From Metapseudomonas resinovorans DSM 21078 (GTDB lineage: Bacteria > Pseudomonadota > Gammaproteobacteria > Pseudomonadales > Pseudomonadaceae): a stretch of 64,000 bases of DNA. Under the pieces are notes generated by a model. The model saw only the letters and a list, made by a program, of their open reading frames with translations. It made no database searches and was not told the origin of the DNA. Location: contig NZ_AUIE01000014.1 in assembly GCF_000423545.1 (NCBI RefSeq), positions 62,001-126,000 on the forward strand. The letters are read 5' to 3'. Positions 45,075-56,609 of the stretch are shown in pieces (within the stretch, counting starts at the first letter, position 1; each line of letters opens with the position of its first letter). Made by a program: the position numbers and the translations under genes.

Positions 45075-46289
45075 TCAGTGCGCCTGCCATTCGACCTGGG
45101 ACAGGTCGACGCCCTCTTTATACATATCCCACAGCGGGGACAGTTCACGGAGCTTGCTGACCGCTTCGCGCACCTTGGCAGCGGCATAGTCCACTTCCTC
45201 TGCGGTGGTGAAACGACCGAAAGTGAAGCGAATGGAGCTGTGCGCCAGCTCGTCATTGCGACCCAGGGCGCGCAGCACGTAGGACGGCTCCAGGGAAGCC
45301 GAGGTGCAAGCGGAGCCGGAGGAGACCGCAAGGTCCTTGAGCGCCATGATCAACGACTCGCCTTCGACGTAGTTGAAGCTGACGTTCATGTTGTGCGGCA
45401 CGCGAGCAGTGGCACTACCGTTCAGGTAGAGCTCTTCCATGCCGTCGATCTGAGCCCAGAAACGATCTGCCAAAGCCTTGATGCGCACGCGCTCGGCGGC
45501 CATCTCCTGCTTGGCGATATGGAAGGCTTCACCCATGCCGACGATCTGGTGGGTTGCCAGGGTGCCAGAACGCATGCCGCGCTCATGGCCACCACCGTGC
45601 ATCATGGCTTCCAGACGCACACGTGGCTTACGGCGTACGTAGAGCGCGCCGATGCCTTTCGGGCCATAGGTCTTGTGCGCGGAGAAAGACATCAGATCAA
45701 CCTTGAGCTTCTCCAGGTCGATCTCCACCTTGCCGGTGGACTGGGCGGCATCGACATGGAAGAGGATGCCGCGGGCACGGGTCAGCTCGCCGATGGCAGC
45801 GATGTCGTTGATGGTGCCGATTTCATTGTTCACATGCATGACGGAGACGAGGATGGTGTCGTCACGCAGAGCTGCCTCGACCATGGCCGGGGTGATCAGG
45901 CCATCTTCGCCCGGCTCGAGATAAGTCACCTCAAAGCCTTCGCGCTCCAGCTGGCGGGTGGTGTCCAGCACCGCCTTGTGCTCGATCTTCGAGGTGATGA
46001 TGTGCTTGCCCTTGCCGCTATAGAAGTGCGCCACGCCCTTGATGGCGAGGTTGTCGGACTCGGTAGCACCAGACGTCCAGACGATTTCTCGCGGATCAGC
46101 GTTGACCAGCTCTGCCACCTGACGACGGGCGTTCTCCACCGCCTCTTCTGCTTTCCAGCCGAACACGTGGGAACGCGACGCCGGGTTGCCGAAGTTGCCG
46201 TCCACCAGCAGGCAATCGCTCATCTTCTGAGCGACGCGCGGGTCCACTGGCGTAGTGGCGGAGTAGTCGAGGTAAATCGGCAATTTCAT
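45075..46289 (-). CDS. iscS: Cysteine desulfurase IscS
   Basis: 404 aa PLP enzyme that takes sulfur from cysteine for Fe-S clusters and thiolated tRNA. PLP Lys in [19 protein letters not shown]; active-site Cys loop [18 protein letters not shown]-terminal [17 protein letters not shown] 46289 ([14 protein letters not shown]). It is the second gene of the operon, about 50 bp after iscR. Confidence 0.98.
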   Translation of the reverse strand: MKLPIYLDYSATTPVDPRVAQKMSDCLLVDGNFGNPASRSHVFGWKAEEAVENARRQVAELVNADPREIVWTSGATESDNLAIKGVAHFYSGKGKHIITSKIEHKAVLDTTRQLEREGFEVTYLEPGEDGLITPAMVEAALRDDTILVSVMHVNNEIGTINDIAAIGELTRARGILFHVDAAQSTGKVEIDLEKLKVDLMSFSAHKTYGPKGIGALYVRRKPRVRLEAMMHGGGHERGMRSGTLATHQIVGMGEAFHIAKQEMAAERVRIKALADRFWAQIDGMEELYLNGSATARVPHNMNVSFNYVEGESLIMALKDLAVSSGSACTSASLEPSYVLRALGRNDELAHSSIRFTFGRFTTAEEVDYAAAKVREAVSKLRELSPLWDMYKEGVDLSQVEWQAH

Positions 46290-46338
46290 CGGGGCTCTCC
46301 TATCAGGTATCGGGGCCAATCACGGGCCGGCGCCCTGC

Positions 46339-46836
46339 TCAATCGATGGCGGACGCTTCAATCTTATCGAGGTGCGGCATCCTGCCATTGCTTCCACAGC
46401 GGCGTTGATCCTGCCGCTGAGCGACCTCTTGCACCTCGCGACGGTTGACCAGGTCGGCCAGACTGATGCCACTGAGGAACTCATGGATCTGCAGGCTCAG
46501 ATCACACCAGAGGTGGTGGGTGAGGCAGGTATCACCGGAGTGGCAATCACCCAGACCCTGGCAACGGGTGGCATCCACCGACTCGTTGACCGCATCTATT
46601 ACCTGGGCGACATGAATGCCGTGCATATCACGGGAAAGCTGGTAGCCACCTCCCGGACCTCGCACACTGCTGACCAGGTTGCCGCGACGGAGCTTGGCGA
46701 AAAGCTGCTCGAGATAGGACAGGGAAATGCCCTGCCGCTCGGAAATATCCGCCAGGGACACCGGCCCGTGCTGCGCATGCAGCGCCAGGTCGAGCATGGC
46801 GGTGACGGCGTAACGGCCTTTGGTGGTCAGTCGCAT
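46339..46836 (-). CDS. iscR: Fe-S cluster regulator IscR
   Basis: 165 aa Rrf2-family winged-helix repressor of the isc operon. The 2Fe-2S site is C-x5-C-x5-C in [18 protein letters not shown], and the HTH is in [46 protein letters not shown] 46836 ([21 protein letters not shown]). Holo-IscR shuts down its own operon through the two upstream boxes described below. First gene of the operon. Confidence 0.97.
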   Translation of the reverse strand: MRLTTKGRYAVTAMLDLALHAQHGPVSLADISERQGISLSYLEQLFAKLRRGNLVSSVRGPGGGYQLSRDMHGIHVAQVIDAVNESVDATRCQGLGDCHSGDTCLTHHLWCDLSLQIHEFLSGISLADLVNRREVQEVAQRQDQRRCGSNGRMPHLDKIEASAID

Positions 46837-46868
46837 GGTGAGTACCACGGGATCGCTGGAATGCAGCG

Positions 46869-46897
46869 AGTATGCAATTCCCGACTATTTAAGTCAA
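46869..46897 (-). promoter_or_regulatory. Sigma-70 promoter of the isc operon
   Basis: On the minus strand TTGACT (46897-46892) and CATACT (46874-46869) are 17 bp apart, 30-60 bp before iscR. The -35 lies inside IscR box 1, which explains repression. Confidence 0.75.
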
Positions 46898-46901
46898 CTA
46901 T
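46877..46901 (-). promoter_or_regulatory. IscR type 1 binding site, box 1
   Basis: ATAGTTGACT-TAAAT-AGTCGGGAAT matches the type 1 IscR consensus ATASYYGACT-RWWWY-AGTCRRSTAT at 23 of 25 positions. It overlaps the -35 element. Confidence 0.75.
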
Positions 46902-46926
46902 AAGCCTGATCAAATCAGTCGGGATT
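46902..46926 (-). promoter_or_regulatory. Weaker IscR-like site, box 2
   Basis: CCCGACT-GATTT-GATCAGGCTTAT abuts box 1 and keeps the GACT/RWWWY core and the RRS part, with mismatches in the second half. Two tandem IscR boxes upstream of iscR fit cooperative autorepression. Confidence 0.45.
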
Positions 46927-47022
46927 AAATCTTGCAGGGGCGTGGATAATATCAGAGGCACACCCCGTTAGCACCCTAATAATCCGACCTCGACTGCCGG
47001 AGCAAGGCCGAATGAATGCGGC

Positions 47023-47799
47023 TCAACCGACCGACTTGCGCTGTTCATCCTTGACGCCGGCAAAGTCCTCGTCGCGCAGTTCCGGCAGTGCCTTGGCGCA
47101 GTAGTCGCTACCCAGCGCGGTCAGCGCCTTGCACATGCCATCCAGGCGCTCATCCACCGCCTGCACATGATCCAGCAACTGGCCGATAGCGCGCGCCACA
47201 GGGTCGGGCATGTCCTGACCGAGACCATAGGCATCGAAGCCGAAGCGCTCAGCAATCGCCTGGCGCTTGGCCTCTTGCTCCGGATCAGCCTTGACGATGA
47301 TCCGACCGGGAATACCCACCGCAGTGGCGCCGGCCGGCACCGCCTTCGTCACAACGGCATTGGAGCCGATCTTGGCGCCGGCACCCACCGTGAAGGGACC
47401 AAGCACCTTCGCACCCGCCCCCACCACCACGCCGTCTTCCAGCGTCGGGTGGCGCTTGCCCTGATTCCAACTGGTACCACCCAGCGTCACACCCTGGTAG
47501 AGGGTGACATCGTTGCCAATCTCGGCAGTCTCACCAATGACGATTCCCATGCCATGGTCAATGAAGAAGCGACGACCAATCTTCGCCCCCGGATGGATCT
47601 CGATACCGGTCAGCCAGCGACTGAAGTTCGACACCAGGCGCGCCAGCCACTTCCACCCGGCGATCCACAAAGCATGGGCTGCGCGATGCAACCAGATGGC
47701 GTGTAAGCCTGGATAACAAGTGAGCACCTCGAAGGCATTGCGCGCAGCCGGATCACGGTGGAATACGCTTTGAATGTCTTCTCGAATGCCGTCGAACAT
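47023..47799 (-). CDS. cysE: Serine O-acetyltransferase
   Basis: 258 aa. Acetylates serine for cysteine synthesis. C-terminal left-handed beta helix of hexapeptide repeats ([68 protein letters not shown]) containing the active-site His. ATG 47799 overlaps the last base of the trmJ stop (TGATG), so the genes are coupled; a GTG one codon upstream also opens the frame. Linking cysteine supply to the neighbouring isc operon fits the Fe-S demand for cysteine. Confidence 0.96.
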   Translation of the reverse strand: MFDGIREDIQSVFHRDPAARNAFEVLTCYPGLHAIWLHRAAHALWIAGWKWLARLVSNFSRWLTGIEIHPGAKIGRRFFIDHGMGIVIGETAEIGNDVTLYQGVTLGGTSWNQGKRHPTLEDGVVVGAGAKVLGPFTVGAGAKIGSNAVVTKAVPAGATAVGIPGRIIVKADPEQEAKRQAIAERFGFDAYGLGQDMPDPVARAIGQLLDHVQAVDERLDGMCKALTALGSDYCAKALPELRDEDFAGVKDEQRKSVG

Positions 47800-48572
47800 C
47801 ACTTGTCACTCCGCTTGCTTGCATCGCCCCGCGCGGCTTTCTGGGTTTCCGTCAGGATGCCGCGCAGGATGTTCATTTCCAGCTTGCTGATGCCACTGCG
47901 CCCATATAGCCGACGCAGCCTGGACATCAGGTGCCGGGGCTTCTCGGGATCGAGGAAGCCGATCTCCACCAGGGTGCTTTCCAGGTGTTCGTAGTAACGC
48001 TCAAGCTCATCGACGGTGACCGGCTGAGCATTGAGCATGGCTGTGGTTTCAACCTTCTCGACCTTGCTCGGCAGTCCTTCCTGCTCCAGCCAGGCCATGC
48101 GCACTTCATAGACCAGCACCTGCACGGCGGCGGCCAGATTCAGCGAAGAGAACTCCGGATTCGAGGGAATGTGCACATGGTACTGGCAGCGCTGCAGCTC
48201 CTCATTGGTAAGACCCGCATATTCGCGACCGAATACAAGGGCGACCTCACCGCCGACCTGCACCTGCTCAACGGACGTCTTGCCACACTCGCGCGGATCG
48301 AGCAACGGCCAGGGTATGCGGCGATCTCGGGCACTGGTGCCAACAACCAGGCTGCAGCCCACCAGCGCCTCTTCGAGGGTACCAACCACCTGGGCACCAT
48401 CCAGAATGTCATCAGCACCGGATGCGCGAGCACGAGCCTCCGGGCTCGGAAAGTCCACAGGATCGACCAGCACCAGCTTCGTCAGGCCCATGTTCTTCAT
48501 GGCGCGGGCGGCACCACCGATATTGCCGGGATGGCTGGTATTGACCAGCACCACGCGAATGTTCTGCAGCAA
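47799..48572 (-). CDS. trmJ: tRNA (cytidine/uridine-2'-O-)-methyltransferase TrmJ
   Basis: 257 aa SPOUT-fold methyltransferase for position 32 of tRNAs. Knot motifs [36 protein letters not shown] and [19 protein letters not shown]...[21 protein letters not shown]. The start is TTG 48572; no ATG with better context is near, and TTG gives the family N-terminus. Divergent from suhB. Confidence 0.95.
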   Translation of the reverse strand: MLQNIRVVLVNTSHPGNIGGAARAMKNMGLTKLVLVDPVDFPSPEARARASGADDILDGAQVVGTLEEALVGCSLVVGTSARDRRIPWPLLDPRECGKTSVEQVQVGGEVALVFGREYAGLTNEELQRCQYHVHIPSNPEFSSLNLAAAVQVLVYEVRMAWLEQEGLPSKVEKVETTAMLNAQPVTVDELERYYEHLESTLVEIGFLDPEKPRHLMSRLRRLYGRSGISKLEMNILRGILTETQKAARGDASKRSDK

Positions 48573-48725
48573 CGCTCTAGCCTCTCAGCCGAACTTAAAA
48601 GGAGCAGAGAATCTTACCGGACACCCCGACGCAACGCCACGAATCACGCTGCCTCCCCTGCCTGCCCGCAGCTTTTTCTGCTACCATGTGCGGCTTTCTT
48701 CTTTAACGACCCAGGTGAACTCCCC

Positions 48726-49541
48726 ATGCAGCCTATGCTGAATATCGCCCTGCGCGCCGCTCGCAGCGCCGGTGAACTGATTTTCCGCTCGATTGAGCGC
48801 CTGGACGTTATCTCCGTCAACGAGAAGGACGCCAAGGACTACGTCACCGAGGTCGATCGCGCTGCAGAACTGGCCATCGTGCATGCCCTGCGCAAGGCCT
48901 ACCCGAACCACAGCATCCTCGGCGAGGAAGGTGGCCTGCTGGAAGGCAAGGGCGAGGGCGCCGACTACCTGTGGATCATCGACCCCCTGGATGGCACCAC
49001 CAACTTCATCCGCGGCGTTCCGCACTTTGCCGTCAGCATCGCCTGCAAATACAAGGGCCGCCTGGAGCACGCCGTCGTCCTGGACCCGGTCCGCCAGGAA
49101 GAGTTCACCGCGAGCCGCGGTCGTGGCGCCGCCCTCAACGGCCGCCGCCTGCGCGTCAGCCCGCGCAAGAGCCTGGAAGGCGCCCTGCTCGGCACCGGCT
49201 TCCCCTTCCGCGATAGCCAGATCGACAATCTCGACAACTACCTGGGCATGTTCCGCAGCCTGGTGGGCCAGACCGCCGGCATCCGCCGCGCCGGCTCCGC
49301 CAGCCTGGACCTGGCCTATGTTGCGGCTGGTCGCTTCGACGCCTTCTGGGAGTTCGGCCTGTCCGAGTGGGACATGGCAGCGGGCGCCCTGCTGGTGCAG
49401 GAAGCCGGCGGCCTGGTGAGTGATTTCACCGGCGGCCACGACTTCCTCGAGAAGGGCCATGTGGTCGCAGGCAATACCAAATGCTTCAAGGCAGTGCTGA
49501 CCGCCATCCAGCCACATCTGCCGCCTTCGCTGAAGCGCTGA
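48726..49541 (+). CDS. suhB: Inositol-1-monophosphatase SuhB
   Basis: 271 aa. Mg-dependent phosphatase of the IMPase family and a component of the rRNA antitermination complex. Metal-site motifs GEEGG, WIIDPLDGTTNFIRGVPHFAVSIA and WDMAAGALLVQEAGGLVSDFTGG. In Pseudomonas suhB also affects virulence gene expression. ATG 48726 (MQPMLNIALRAARSAG) matches relatives. Confidence 0.96.
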   Translation: MQPMLNIALRAARSAGELIFRSIERLDVISVNEKDAKDYVTEVDRAAELAIVHALRKAYPNHSILGEEGGLLEGKGEGADYLWIIDPLDGTTNFIRGVPHFAVSIACKYKGRLEHAVVLDPVRQEEFTASRGRGAALNGRRLRVSPRKSLEGALLGTGFPFRDSQIDNLDNYLGMFRSLVGQTAGIRRAGSASLDLAYVAAGRFDAFWEFGLSEWDMAAGALLVQEAGGLVSDFTGGHDFLEKGHVVAGNTKCFKAVLTAIQPHLPPSLKR

Positions 49542-49559
49542 TCGCGCTTCACGCAACAC

Positions 49560-49590
49560 AAAAAACCCGGCCTCAGCCGGGTTTTTTGTT
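49560..49590 (+). terminator. Terminator of suhB
   Basis: AAAAACCCGGC-CTCA-GCCGGGTTTTTTG, a strong stem with U-run, 20 bp past the suhB stop. It can also serve the converging glycine-zipper gene. Confidence 0.9.
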
Positions 49591-49603
49591 GTCTGGAAGC
49601 GCC

Positions 49604-50188
49604 TTACTGCTGCACGCCGGCACCACCGCCCTGAGGCTGGACGTCGCCACCCACCTGCCCCAGGATCAACTGACCTTCCTTAGTGACCGGAATCTGCCGG
49701 CCCGGATCATGATCCATGCGCACCTGGCCGACCTTACCGTCCAATTGATACTTCACGTCATAGCCCACCAGCTTTTCGCTGGTGTCGGTGACGGTCTTGC
49801 AGCGGGTTTCGGTGGTGGTATAGGTGTCACCTTCCTGCATATGCTCCTGCACCTTGTTGCCAGCATAGCCACCACCCACCGCACCAGCGACGGTCGCGAT
49901 CTTCTTGCCCGAGCCACCACCAACCTGGTTACCCAGCAGGCCACCTGCCACCGCACCAAGGACGGTACCGGCGATCTGGTGCTGATCCTTGACCGGGCGC
50001 TGGCGAGTCACTGCCACATCGTTGCAGACCTCACGCGGCGTCTTCACGGTTTCATTGATCGGCTGAACAGCGAGCACCTCGGCATACTCCGGACCGCTAT
50101 TGCCCACCAAACTGTAAGTGGCCACAGCGCCGCCGGCAGTCACGCCAACCGCACCCAAAACAGTACCGATTAGCATCGACTTGTTCAC
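49604..50188 (-). CDS. Glycine-zipper 2TM domain protein (SlyB/Rick-17 kDa antigen-like)
   Basis: 194 aa from GTG 50188, with AGGAGG five bases upstream. The N-terminus is a signal/anchor helix (MLIGTVLGAVGVTAGGAVATYSLV). Two glycine-zipper helices follow (IAGTVLGAVAGGLLGNQVGGG and IATVAGAVGGGYAGNKVQEHM), the hallmark of the outer-membrane glycine-zipper 2TM family. It lacks a lipobox, unlike true SlyB. Expected in the envelope; role in membrane integrity inferred. Confidence 0.88.
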   Translation of the reverse strand: MNKSMLIGTVLGAVGVTAGGAVATYSLVGNSGPEYAEVLAVQPINETVKTPREVCNDVAVTRQRPVKDQHQIAGTVLGAVAGGLLGNQVGGGSGKKIATVAGAVGGGYAGNKVQEHMQEGDTYTTTETRCKTVTDTSEKLVGYDVKYQLDGKVGQVRMDHDPGRQIPVTKEGQLILGQVGGDVQPQGGGAGVQQ

Positions 50189-50324
50189 ATGAACCTCCTG
50201 ACTCTTCCATAACGGGCTTGCATGCCCTGCTCACTGCCTTGGATAGAGGAAACCAAGTCGAGTTCCCGATCACGTAGGATTATTCCGATAAATGGGACGA
50301 CAGTCTCATACACCAGAAATGACA

Positions 50325-50347
50325 AGGCCCGACAAGTGCCGGGCCTC
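50325..50347 (-). terminator. Hairpin downstream of secF
   Basis: AGGCCCG-ACAAGTG-CGGGCCT lies about 20 bp past the secF stop, followed on the minus strand by TTGTCATTTC. Probable weak terminator of the yajC-secD-secF unit. Confidence 0.55.
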
Positions 50348-50367
50348 AGACATAGCGCTTGCGCTCC

Positions 50368-51282
50368 TCAGGGACGATCGTCCACCTCGGCGGTGTTCGC
50401 CGGCGGAATCAAGTCTTCCGAGGACAGCCCCAGCCAGATCAACACTGGAGCACTGATGTAGATGGAGGAGTAGGTACCCACCACAACACCAACCAGCAGC
50501 GACAGCGCAAAACCATGCAGGCTATCGCCGCCGAAGATCAGCAGGGCGAACAGCGCCAGCGCGGTGGACATCGAAGTGGCGATTGTCCGCAGCAGCGTCT
50601 GGGTGCAGGACACGTCGATGTTCTCGATCAGGTCAGCCCGGCGCAACACGCGGAAGTTTTCGCGGATACGGTCGAAGATGATGATGGTGTCGTTCAGCGA
50701 GTAGCCAATCATCGCCAGGACCGCGGCCAGCACGGTGAGGTCAAAGGGCACCTGGAAGAATGCCAGGATCCCCAAGGTGACGATCACGTCGTGAATCAAC
50801 GAGGCCACCGCGCCCACACCAAACTTCCACTGGAAGCGGAAGGCCAGGTACAGCAGGATGCCGCCCAGTGCCAGAAGCATGGCCAGGCCACCCTGGTCAC
50901 GCAGCTCCTCGCCTACCTGGGGCCCCACGAACTCCACGCGCTTTAGCTCGAACTTGCTCTCGGCATCCACCTTGCGCAGGGCGTCGGCAATCTTGTTACC
51001 GAGTTGCGGATCATCACCAGCCAGGCGCACCAGCACGTCCGTGGACGCGCCGAAACTCTGCACCACCGCATCCTCGAAGCCCGCCTCACCAAGCTCGCGC
51101 TTGATCAGCTCGAGATTCGCCGGCTGCTCATAGGACAACTCGATCAGCGTACCGCCGGTGAAGTCCAGGCCGAAGTTCAGGCCCTTGGCGAACAGGCTGC
51201 CAATACCGATCAGGCTAATGATCACAGTGATGGCGAACGCAACGTTGCGTATCGCCATGAAACGAATGGTTGACTTGATCAT
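50368..51282 (-). CDS. secF: Protein translocase subunit SecF
   Basis: 304 aa, six membrane helices with a large periplasmic loop after helix 1. Family marks: GLNFGLDFTGGTLIELSYE, LIHDVIVTLGILAFF and ALVAMIGYSLNDTIIIFDRIRENFR-type helix 4-5 signature. Works with SecD to pull preproteins across the inner membrane using the proton gradient. ATG 51282 starts MIKSTIRFMAIRNVAFAITV. It begins 8 bp after secD. Confidence 0.97.
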   Translation of the reverse strand: MIKSTIRFMAIRNVAFAITVIISLIGIGSLFAKGLNFGLDFTGGTLIELSYEQPANLELIKRELGEAGFEDAVVQSFGASTDVLVRLAGDDPQLGNKIADALRKVDAESKFELKRVEFVGPQVGEELRDQGGLAMLLALGGILLYLAFRFQWKFGVGAVASLIHDVIVTLGILAFFQVPFDLTVLAAVLAMIGYSLNDTIIIFDRIRENFRVLRRADLIENIDVSCTQTLLRTIATSMSTALALFALLIFGGDSLHGFALSLLVGVVVGTYSSIYISAPVLIWLGLSSEDLIPPANTAEVDDRP

Positions 51283-51290
51283 GACAGGCC

Positions 51291-53153
51291 TCAAATCCAC
51301 AGTTTCTTGAAGTTGCGGCCACCGAAGATCAGGTTGACCAGGCCACGGGTGAACATGATGGCGGTGAACATCGAGGTGATGATCCCCAGCGACATGGTCA
51401 CAGCAAAGCCCTTGATCGGACCGGTGCCGAGGGCGAACAGGATGCCGCCCACCAGCAGGGTGGTGAGGTTACTGTCGATGATCGCCGAGTAGGCGCGATC
51501 GAAGCCTTCATGGATCGCGCGCTGCACCGACAGTCCGTTCGCGAGTTCCTCACGAATCCGCGAATAGATCAGCACGTTAGCGTCCACCGCCATCCCCAGG
51601 GTCAGCACGATACCGGCAATACCCGGCAAGGTCAGGGTTGCACCGATCACCGACATCAGACCAACCAGCAGCACCAGGTTGAATGCCAGGGCGACGGTGG
51701 CCAGCAGCCCGAAGAAGCGGTAGATAGCCATGATGAACAACGATACGAAGACCATCGCCCACTCAGTGGACTCGATGCCTTTGACAATGTTCTCGGCACC
51801 CAGGCTCGGGCCAATGGTGCGTTCTTCCGCGAAGTACATTGGCGCAGCCAGACCACCCGCGCGCAGCAGCAGGGCCAGCTCGGACGACTCGCCCTGGCCG
51901 TCCAGGCCAGTGATACGGAACTGGCTACCCAGCGGCGACTGAATGGTCGCCAGACTGATGATCTTCTTCTCTTCCTTGAAGCTCTGTACCGCTACTTCCT
52001 TCTGGACGCCATCGACATCCTGGGTCACATAACGGGTAACTGGACGCTGCTCGATGAAGATCACCGCCATGCTGCGCCCCACGTTATTGCGGGTAGCACG
52101 ACTCATCAAATCGCCGCCCTGACCGTCAAGACGGATGTTCACCTGAGGGCGACCGTTCTCGTCATAACTGGCCTGGGCGTCGGTAACCTGGTCCCCGGTG
52201 ATAATCAAGCCCCGCTCCAGCGGTACCGGCGGACGACCCGGCTCACGGAACTCAAAGAGCTCGGTGGAGGCCTTGCTGGCGGTCGGCTCAGCAGCCAAAC
52301 GGAACTCGAGGTTCGCAGTCTTGCCAAGGATACGCTTGGCTTCGGCGGTGTCTTGTACGCCCGGCAGCTCAACGACGATGCGGTTGGCACCCTGGCGCTG
52401 CACGATCGGCTCGGCCACACCCAGTTCGTTAACGCGGTTGCGGACGGTGGTCAGGTTCTGCTTGATCGAGTATTCACGAATCTCTGCCAGCTTGGCCTGG
52501 GTCAGGGTCAGCTGCAGGACCTGCTGACCACCACGCTCAGTGGTGGCCATATCGAAGTCGGTAAAGCTCTTGCGAATCAGCGACCGGGCCTTGTCCAAGG
52601 ACTCCTGATCAGAGAAGCCAAGCTGGAAGCCATTTTCCTGGGCCGGCAGACTGCGGTAGCGGACACGCTCCTTGCGCAGCAGGGCGCGGACTTCGCCTTC
52701 GTATATCTTCAGACGCGCAGTGACCGCTTTCTCCATGTCCACTTCCAACAGGAAGTGCACGCCACCGGAGAGGTCCAACCCCAGCTTCATCGGCGCGGCG
52801 CCGAGCTTGCGCAGCCAGTCCGGCGTGGTCGGAGCCAGGTTCAGGGCGACTACGTAATCATCACCAAGAGCCTTGCGCACCACGTCCTTGGCGGGCAGTT
52901 GATCCCCCAGCTTGGTCAGGCGCAGCAGGCCACCAGTCGCGCTGACGCTGGCGGATTTGAGTTCGATACCGGATTGCTTGAGGGCCTCAGCAGCCTTGTC
53001 CAGATCCGATTGCTGGATCTTCAGCGCGGTACTGGTACCGCTGATCTGGATCGCTGGGTCGTCCGGATAGAGATTGGGCGCGGAATAAACCAGGCCGATC
53101 GCCAGCACCGCCAGGATCAGCAGATATTTCCACAGTGGGTACTTGTTGAGCAT
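51291..53153 (-). CDS. secD: Protein translocase subunit SecD
   Basis: 620 aa. N-terminal helix (MLNKYPLWKYLLILAVLAIGLVYSAPNLYPDDPAIQ), a large periplasmic P1 region (about 35-440) that captures emerging proteins, and five C-terminal helices with AVDANVLIYSRIREELANG. DLSGGVHFLLEVDMEKAVTARLK is diagnostic. Operon order is yajC-secD-secF, minus strand. Confidence 0.98.
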   Translation of the reverse strand: MLNKYPLWKYLLILAVLAIGLVYSAPNLYPDDPAIQISGTSTALKIQQSDLDKAAEALKQSGIELKSASVSATGGLLRLTKLGDQLPAKDVVRKALGDDYVVALNLAPTTPDWLRKLGAAPMKLGLDLSGGVHFLLEVDMEKAVTARLKIYEGEVRALLRKERVRYRSLPAQENGFQLGFSDQESLDKARSLIRKSFTDFDMATTERGGQQVLQLTLTQAKLAEIREYSIKQNLTTVRNRVNELGVAEPIVQRQGANRIVVELPGVQDTAEAKRILGKTANLEFRLAAEPTASKASTELFEFREPGRPPVPLERGLIITGDQVTDAQASYDENGRPQVNIRLDGQGGDLMSRATRNNVGRSMAVIFIEQRPVTRYVTQDVDGVQKEVAVQSFKEEKKIISLATIQSPLGSQFRITGLDGQGESSELALLLRAGGLAAPMYFAEERTIGPSLGAENIVKGIESTEWAMVFVSLFIMAIYRFFGLLATVALAFNLVLLVGLMSVIGATLTLPGIAGIVLTLGMAVDANVLIYSRIREELANGLSVQRAIHEGFDRAYSAIIDSNLTTLLVGGILFALGTGPIKGFAVTMSLGIITSMFTAIMFTRGLVNLIFGGRNFKKLWI

Positions 53154-53172
53154 GACTCCGCCCGTTATGACG

Positions 53173-53194
53173 CGGGGCGCCAGTTGGCGCCCCG
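53173..53194 (-). promoter_or_regulatory. yajC-secD intercistronic hairpin
   Basis: CGGGGCGCCA-GT-TGGCGCCCCG, a 10-bp perfect stem with a 2-nt spacer between yajC and secD. No U-run follows, so it may stabilise or process the transcript. Confidence 0.5.
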
Positions 53195-53216
53195 TCGGTG
53201 TTGATCCATTAACCCT

Positions 53217-53558
53217 TTAGATGGCTTTCAGGGTGCCCTTCGGCAGGGTCGCCGCAATAGCCGCCTTCTGGAACTTCAGCTCGACGCTGTCAGAGACTTC
53301 GATGACCACGAAGTCGTCAGTGACCTTCGTGACCTTGCCGGCGATGCCGCCGGAGGTGACCACTTCGTCACCCTTCTGCAGGCTGCCCAGGAGGTTCTTG
53401 TGCTCTTTGGCGCGTTTGGCCTGGGGACGCCAGATCATCAGGTAGAAGATGACCAGGAAGCCGATCAGGAAAACCCACTCGAAACCAGTACCGGCGGGAC
53501 CTGCAGCGGCGGCCGGTGCAGCGGCGTCGGCATAGGCAGCGGGAATCAGAAAGCTCAT
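53217..53558 (-). CDS. yajC: Preprotein translocase accessory subunit YajC
   Basis: 113 aa. One membrane helix (about 28-47, FEWVFLIGFLVIFYLMIWRPQ) followed by RPQAKRAKEHKNLLGSLQKGDEVVTSGGIAGKVTKVTDDFVVIEVSD, the YajC signature. Binds the SecDF complex. An Ala-rich N-terminal stretch (AYADAAAPAAAAGPAG) precedes the helix. Follows tgt by 57 bp. Confidence 0.96.
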   Translation of the reverse strand: MSFLIPAAYADAAAPAAAAGPAGTGFEWVFLIGFLVIFYLMIWRPQAKRAKEHKNLLGSLQKGDEVVTSGGIAGKVTKVTDDFVVIEVSDSVELKFQKAAIAATLPKGTLKAI

Positions 53559-53615
53559 TTAGCACTCCTGTTACGGAAATTTGGAAAGTAATCGTTCTGG
53601 AAATCTGCGGCTTTA

Positions 53616-55795
<2,180 letters not shown>

Positions 55796-55862
55796 GGTGG
55801 GGGGTCGTATCGCAGGGGCGCAAATAGTACAGGAAATGGCCGTTCCTGACCACGGAGACGGA

Positions 55863-55891
55863 TTGACCGCCTCAGAGCGCATCCCTATACT
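55863..55891 (+). promoter_or_regulatory. Sigma-70 promoter of tRNA-Leu
   Basis: TTGACC (55863-55868) and TATACT (55886-55891) are 17 bp apart, about 14 bp before the tRNA 5' end, followed by the GC-rich discriminator TGCGCGCCC typical of stringently controlled stable RNA genes. Confidence 0.75.
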
Positions 55892-55904
55892 GCGCGCCCA
55901 TCGT

Positions 55905-55990
55905 GCCTCGGTGGCGGAATGGTAGACGCGGCGGATTCAAAATCCGTTTCTGGCGACAGAGTGAGAGTTCGAGTCTCTCCCGGGGCACCA
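55905..55990 (+). tRNA. tRNA-Leu (anticodon CAA)
   Basis: 86 nt including encoded CCA. Acceptor stem GCCTCGG pairs with CCGGGGC (one G-U), D arm GGTAGACGC, anticodon arm CGGATT-CAA-AATCCG, long variable arm (TCTGGCGACAGA) as in class II tRNAs, T arm GAGAGTTCGAGTCTCTC. Decodes UUG. Confidence 0.96.
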
Positions 55991-56000
55991 CGATATCTTC

Positions 56001-56020
56001 AAGCCTTCTCCAGGCTTTCC
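56001..56020 (+). terminator. Short terminator after tRNA-Leu
   Basis: AAGCCT-TCTCC-AGGCTT followed by TCCCCTC, 11 bp after the tRNA 3' end. Small stem and no long U-run, so efficiency is uncertain. Confidence 0.5.
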
Positions 56021-56092
56021 CCTCTATATCCACTCTACTTCCCGCTTGTCCGAGGCCCGATCAACCGCCTGTAAAGATTGGACTTACGGGGA

Positions 56093-56121
56093 TTGGCAAT
56101 TCCTTAAAACTTACGTAGAGT
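56093..56121 (+). promoter_or_regulatory. Probable promoter of the cold-shock gene and long 5' leader
   Basis: TTGGCA (56093-56098) and TAGAGT (56116-56121) are 17 bp apart. Transcription from here would give a leader of about 160 nt before ATG 56292, the size seen for cspA-type thermosensing leaders. A possible hairpin around 56168-56187 (GCGGTAGATC... GATCCGC) lies inside. No other gene is seen in 55991-56291. Confidence 0.5.
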
Positions 56122-56291
56122 TGGGCAACTGTGTTTGCATGGGTCGCTGTTGAATCGTGACCTGATGCGGTAGATCACCAGATCCGCTACATCCCGCTCG
56201 ACTTCTCTTACCTCTTTGCAACCAGTTCCAGCCCTTCTGGCTCGTGAGTGAACAGCAGGCTGTCATCAACTTCAGTTTCAAGGAAAAAGAT

Positions 56292-56504
56292 ATGTCGAAT
56301 CGTCAAACCGGCACCGTCAAATGGTTCAACGACGAGAAAGGTTTTGGTTTCATCACCCCGGAAAGCGGCCCGGATCTGTTCGTTCACTTCCGCGCTATCG
56401 AAGGCTCCGGCTTCCGTAGCCTGAAAGAAGGCCAGAAGGTTACCTTCGAAGCCGTTCAAGGCCAGAAAGGCATGCAGGCTGACAAGGTCCAGGTCGTTAA
56501 CTGA
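56292..56504 (+). CDS. Cold-shock protein (CspA family)
   Basis: 70 aa single cold-shock domain: [65 protein letters not shown], with RNP1 KGFGFI and RNP2 LFVHF. RNA chaperone. ATG 56292 has AAGGAAAAAG seven to eight bases upstream; the 16-codon extension lacks this. The second RNP position is FVHF with Phe, as in several Pseudomonas Csp paralogues. Strong terminator at 56521. Confidence 0.96.
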   Translation: MSNRQTGTVKWFNDEKGFGFITPESGPDLFVHFRAIEGSGFRSLKEGQKVTFEAVQGQKGMQADKVQVVN

Positions 56505-56520
56505 TCTGAGCTTTTCGCCG

Positions 56521-56555
56521 AAAAGCCCCTGATGGAAACATCAGGGGCTTTTTTG
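56521..56555 (+). terminator. Terminator of the cold-shock gene
   Basis: AAAAGCCCCTGATG-GAAA-CATCAGGGGCTTTTTT, a 14-bp stem with a GNRA-like loop and a U-run. Confidence 0.93.
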
Positions 56556-56609
56556 TGCCCGCTGATCGACTGTTAGAATGGCGCGCCCTCAATACGCCAA
56601 GAGTTCGCA

